Shown: positions 15,477-18,179 of the stretch, piece after piece
Numbering within the stretch: the first letter of the stretch is position 1
Layout of the letters: the number at the start of each line of letters is the position of its first letter
DNA from: Bacteroidales bacterium
Lineage (GTDB): Bacteria; Bacteroidota; Bacteroidia; Bacteroidales; B18-G4
DNA length: 18,179 bases
NCBI GenBank assembly: GCA_023132505.1
Contig: JAGLYE010000006.1
Coordinates: 1 to 18,179 of the forward strand
Direction of reading: 5' to 3'
The notes under the pieces: generated by a model
Databases searched by the model: none
The model's input: only the letters and a program-made list of their open reading frames with translations
What the model was told of the DNA's origin: nothing
Made by a program: the position numbers and the translations under genes

Positions 15477-15488
15477 CAACTAATTCTT

Positions 15489-15496
15489 TATCTTTG
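15489..15496 (+). promoter_or_regulatory. -7 promoter element for the PaaK-like/LuxE-like operon
   Basis: TATCTTTG, an exact TAnnTTTG match, lies 26 bases before the ATG at 15522. No clear TTTG is present at the normal upstream distance, so activator help is possible. There is no Shine-Dalgarno sequence before the ATG. Confidence 0.5.
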
Positions 15497-15521
15497 ATCT
15501 TGAACAGCCCCTTTAACAAAC

Positions 15522-16790
15522 ATGAAAACATATCCCCTGGAAACGATAATTTCTATTGCCCGAACATTATCACCCTATTATAAGAATTTATATGAGAAGG
15601 TACCTGAAAGCGGTTGGAAAATTTCTGATCTTCCGCCTGTCGATCAAACGGCATTCTGGGTGCATAATACGGTAGAGGATAACCGCCTGCTAACCGGTGA
15701 AATGAGTGATGGTATCATTTTCAAAAGCGGTGGTACGACAGGGAAACCGAAATTTTCAGTGTATTCGCGCGAAGAATGGGAAACCATGACCGGAACCTTC
15801 GGTTATCATCTTGCTGAAAGTGGCCTTGAAAAAGGTGACCGGGTGGCCAACCTGTTTTATGCCGGCGAACTGTACAGCAGCTTTCTTTTTCTGCACGACA
15901 GCCTGGAACTTTGCCCGGTGGAAGTAATGATCTTCCCGATCTCGGGCGCTGCACCAATAGAATTTATGGTAAAAGAGTTCATAGATTTCCGGATAAACAC
16001 TTTAGTGGGTGTTCCGACACAACTCATCAGCCTTGCCGAATACATTAAAAATGAAAGCGTTGAAGGGGTGAAAATCAAAAAAGTTTATTTCGGCGGGGAA
16101 AGCATGTACCAGGACCAGAGAGAACTTATAAAAGAAGTGTTCCCGGGGATCAGAATCTATTCCGTTGGCTATGCCAGTGTAGATGGTGGCCTGCTAGGAT
16201 TTATCGACGAAGAATGTGGTTTTAATGAACACCGTGTTTTTGACGGATATAACATCATCGAGATAGTGGATGACAATACAGGTGAAGTGATAGAGGAATG
16301 CAACAGGGAAGGAAGAATGCTTACCACCAACCTCTCGCGTTTGCTCATGCCCATCATTCGTTACCCGGTTGGCGATCATGGTATCTGGATAGAGAAAAAG
16401 GGGACAAAGAACAGGAAGTTCAAGATCCTGGGGCGTTCGGAAGAAGGCGCACGCATAGGAGTGGTAACCATGAATGTTGATAACTTCCTTCACATCCTCC
16501 ACATGATAAAACCTGTATTCCATGCAGTAAATTTTCAGATGGTCATTGATCATATCGATAAAATGGATAAGCTCACCTTACGCATTGTAGTGGATGACCC
16601 CTCTGAAGTGCAACCCGAATGGGAAGAAAAGCTTTTGGAAACAATCTTTACTGAGCGCCCCGAATTCAAGGAAGAGATAGCAATCAGTGGGGTACACCCC
16701 ATCAGCATAGAATGGATTGGGCCGGGGGAGTTAAAGATAAACCCCAGAACCGGCAAGATCCGCCGCATCATCGATAACAGATTTAAATAA
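15522..16790 (+). CDS. PaaK-like AMP-forming acyl ligase (phenylacetate-CoA ligase / F390 synthetase family)
   Basis: A 422-residue adenylate-forming enzyme. The ATP phosphate loop is FKSGGTTGKPKF (67-78). YASVDGG (217-223) occupies the adenine-binding position, PIIRYPVGDHG (277-287) carries the ribose-binding Asp, and KILGRSEEGARIG (301-313) is the hinge. The C-terminal TGKIRRIID (410-418) supplies a likely catalytic Lys 412. The order and length fit the compact PaaK branch rather than classical fatty-acyl-CoA ligases. These enzymes activate an aryl or acyl acid as acyl-AMP and usually pass it to CoA or a carrier; the substrate here is unknown. It starts a same-strand operon, with a LuxE-like gene 8 bases downstream. 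A role supplying activated acid to the LuxE/LuxC-like partners is inferred. Confidence 0.85.
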   Translation: MKTYPLETIISIARTLSPYYKNLYEKVPESGWKISDLPPVDQTAFWVHNTVEDNRLLTGEMSDGIIFKSGGTTGKPKFSVYSREEWETMTGTFGYHLAESGLEKGDRVANLFYAGELYSSFLFLHDSLELCPVEVMIFPISGAAPIEFMVKEFIDFRINTLVGVPTQLISLAEYIKNESVEGVKIKKVYFGGESMYQDQRELIKEVFPGIRIYSVGYASVDGGLLGFIDEECGFNEHRVFDGYNIIEIVDDNTGEVIEECNREGRMLTTNLSRLLMPIIRYPVGDHGIWIEKKGTKNRKFKILGRSEEGARIGVVTMNVDNFLHILHMIKPVFHAVNFQMVIDHIDKMDKLTLRIVVDDPSEVQPEWEEKLLETIFTERPEFKEEIAISGVHPISIEWIGPGELKINPRTGKIRRIIDNRFK

Positions 16791-16798
16791 GCCTGCAT

Positions 16799-17974
16799 AT
16801 GTCAAAATTTGAACAACTCCAGGTCCCTGACCCTACCGCATTATCGGCTGTACAGAATATCTGTGACCTTAGCGATCCTTATCGTACAGGGAAAGAAATG
16901 GATGAGCTGTTTCTACAGGCTATGCGAGAGATCATCACCTGGCACTACGGCAGATGTGATTTTTACAAAAATCTCCTCGACAGGGAAAAATTCACTTCAT
17001 CGAAGCTGAAGACCATTGATGACCTTCACAATATCCCATTCATACATGCGAACTTCTTCAAAACCCATGCCGTACGCTCCATTCCGGAAGAAGAAATAGA
17101 GATCACCCTTACTTCCTCAGGTACTATGGGACAAAAAAGCCAGATGTTCTTCGACCATTGGTCGATAAGCTCCGGGAGGAGGATGGTTGATTTTATTTAC
17201 GACCATTTTGGGTGGTATAACCCGGATAAAGAAACAAACTATCTGGTGAGCAATTATGAACCTGAAGCGGGTTCCACACGGGGGACAACCAATACAAGTA
17301 AATTCCTCACCAAGTATGCACCCGCCAGGCAGTTGAACTATGTGCTAAGGCTTACCGGTGAAGGCTCCCATGAATTTGACATCTTCGGATGCATCGAGGT
17401 ACTGAAGCAATACGAAGCGGAAAAGATACCGGTTCGCTTTATTGGGTTTCCATCGTTTATCTTTTTTATTTTAGAAAGAATGAAAAAGCTTGGGGTGAAA
17501 GATCTTAACCTATCTGATGAATCGCTGGTCTTCTTTGCCGGAGGATGGAAAGGTTATGCCGACAAGCAACTGTCGAAGACTGAATTATATGGCCGTCTTG
17601 GTGAACAGCTGGGTATTCCCGATATCCGCTGCCGCGATGGCTTTGGATCTGTTGAGCACTCGGTTCCTTATGTAGAGTGTGAAAAGCACCATATGCACAT
17701 ACCTGTGTGGTCGCGTGCCTTTGTCAGAGATGTCAGGACACTGGAGGTGCTCGACCACGGTAAGCCGGGATACCTGAGTTTTGTTACACCTTATATAACT
17801 TCTGTTCCCGCCATAAGTGTGATGATGGGTGACCTGGCCATCATGCACTCTCCGGATGAATGTGGTTGTGGCATCAACACACCATGGTTTGAGATCGCCG
17901 GCAGAGCAGGCATTTCCAAAAATAAAAGCTGTGCAATGTCGGCAGCTGAATTGCTTAAAAAAGAAGCTGTTTAA
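16799..17974 (+). CDS. LuxE-like acyl-protein synthetase
   Basis: A 391-residue protein of the LuxE/acyl-protein synthetase type, a branch of the adenylate-forming superfamily. Visible features are an N-terminal HYGRCDFYKNLL helix region (49-60), the ATP loop TLTSSGTMGQKSQ (103-115), FIGFPSFIFFILERM (214-228), FFAGGWKG (245-252), a RDGFGSVEHSVPY segment (279-291), GDLA (344-347) and a Cys-rich ending DECGCGINTPWFEIAGRAG (353-371). In luminous bacteria LuxE activates a fatty acid, holds it on a Cys as a thioester, and passes it to LuxC for reduction to aldehyde. Cys 356 or 358 are candidates for an acyl-accepting residue here, not proven. It sits 8 bases after the PaaK-like gene and 11 before a probable LuxC-like gene. 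No luxAB is visible. Confidence 0.82.
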   Translation: MSKFEQLQVPDPTALSAVQNICDLSDPYRTGKEMDELFLQAMREIITWHYGRCDFYKNLLDREKFTSSKLKTIDDLHNIPFIHANFFKTHAVRSIPEEEIEITLTSSGTMGQKSQMFFDHWSISSGRRMVDFIYDHFGWYNPDKETNYLVSNYEPEAGSTRGTTNTSKFLTKYAPARQLNYVLRLTGEGSHEFDIFGCIEVLKQYEAEKIPVRFIGFPSFIFFILERMKKLGVKDLNLSDESLVFFAGGWKGYADKQLSKTELYGRLGEQLGIPDIRCRDGFGSVEHSVPYVECEKHHMHIPVWSRAFVRDVRTLEVLDHGKPGYLSFVTPYITSVPAISVMMGDLAIMHSPDECGCGINTPWFEIAGRAGISKNKSCAMSAAELLKKEAV

Positions 17975-17985
17975 CAAGAGTGTTT

Positions 17986-18179
17986 ATGGAAAAAAAAGAA
18001 TATATCTGGCGCGGTGAATGGATCAGCAAAGCGGAATTCGAGCGCAAAGTTAGCACTATCGGCAAGGATATTGCCGAAGATCTCAGGCTGCGTATGCATC
18101 CTCCTTCCCTTATCCGTGCCTGTGCCGCTTACAGGCAACAACTGCTCGAAGGGGATAATGAGGAACTGATCACCTCCCT
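17986..18179 (+). CDS. Probable LuxC-like acyl-CoA reductase (N-terminal fragment, cut by the window edge)
   Basis: An open frame starts at the ATG at 17986, 11 bases after the LuxE-like stop, and stays open for 64 codons to the window end. The N terminus reads MEKKEYIWRGEWISKAEFER and later MHPPSLIRACAAYRQQLL (37-54). An opening of the type "WxGEWIS" is reminiscent of aldehyde-dehydrogenase-fold proteins, and LuxC is the natural partner of LuxE, so an acyl reductase is my best guess. The conserved catalytic part lies outside the window, so this is mainly context. The reading frame itself is very likely a real gene. Alternatives include another acyl-metabolism enzyme. Confidence 0.6.
   Translation, partial: MEKKEYIWRGEWISKAEFERKVSTIGKDIAEDLRLRMHPPSLIRACAAYRQQLLEGDNEELITS

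Noticed and set aside
15522..18179. A complete bioluminescence (lux) operon
   Set aside because: No luciferase subunit genes (luxA, luxB) or luxD are in view; only the acid-activating part and perhaps the reductase are present.

Overview
The window comes from a member of the Bacteroidetes (Bacteroidota), probably an environmental or anaerobic Bacteroidales-like lineage. The basis is threefold. Three large secreted proteins end in type IX secretion (Por) sorting domains, a GldA-type ABC ATPase is present, and several genes are preceded by the phylum-specific -7 element TAnnTTTG with no strong Shine-Dalgarno sequence. GC content looks moderate (low 40s by eye), with AT-rich gaps. The species cannot be named from this sequence.

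Layout. 1-1282 (minus): ribosomal operon rplM-rpsI-rpsB. It has a near-consensus promoter upstream of rplM and a 10-bp inverted repeat in the rpsB leader; rpsB runs off the left edge. 1330-4968 (minus): a 1212-residue secreted mosaic protein with seven VCBS/FG-GAP repeats, an FN3-like domain, several PKD-like domains and a T9SS tail. 5130-6056 (plus): gldA-like ABC ATPase. 6162-7472 (plus): metK. 7473-7680: a repeat-rich gap with heptamer repeats, a palindrome and a terminator. 7681-8787 (minus) and 8980-10635 (plus): two divergent T9SS cargo genes. One is a duplicated-domain protein of unknown function, the other an Omp28/thioredoxin-like protein with a CPSC motif. A perfect 15-bp hairpin follows at 10642-10674.

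10676-13286 (minus): a tight three-gene operon read SCP2-like protein, then sulfotransferase, then DUF1214-like protein. It looks like a small lipid- or sterol-sulfation module. 13425-15428 (minus): urocanate hydratase (hutU), with no other histidine-degradation gene in view. 15522-18179 (plus): a tight operon of a PaaK-like adenylate-forming ligase, a LuxE-like acyl-protein synthetase and the start of what is probably a LuxC-like acyl-CoA reductase. This resembles the fatty-acid reductase half of the lux system, with no luciferase genes visible.

The least conventional parts are the two lipid-type operons flanking hutU, the heptamer-repeat spacer after metK, and the internally duplicated secreted protein. 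No RNA genes, insertion sequences, CRISPR arrays or broken genes were seen. No gene-free stretch exceeds about 210 bases.
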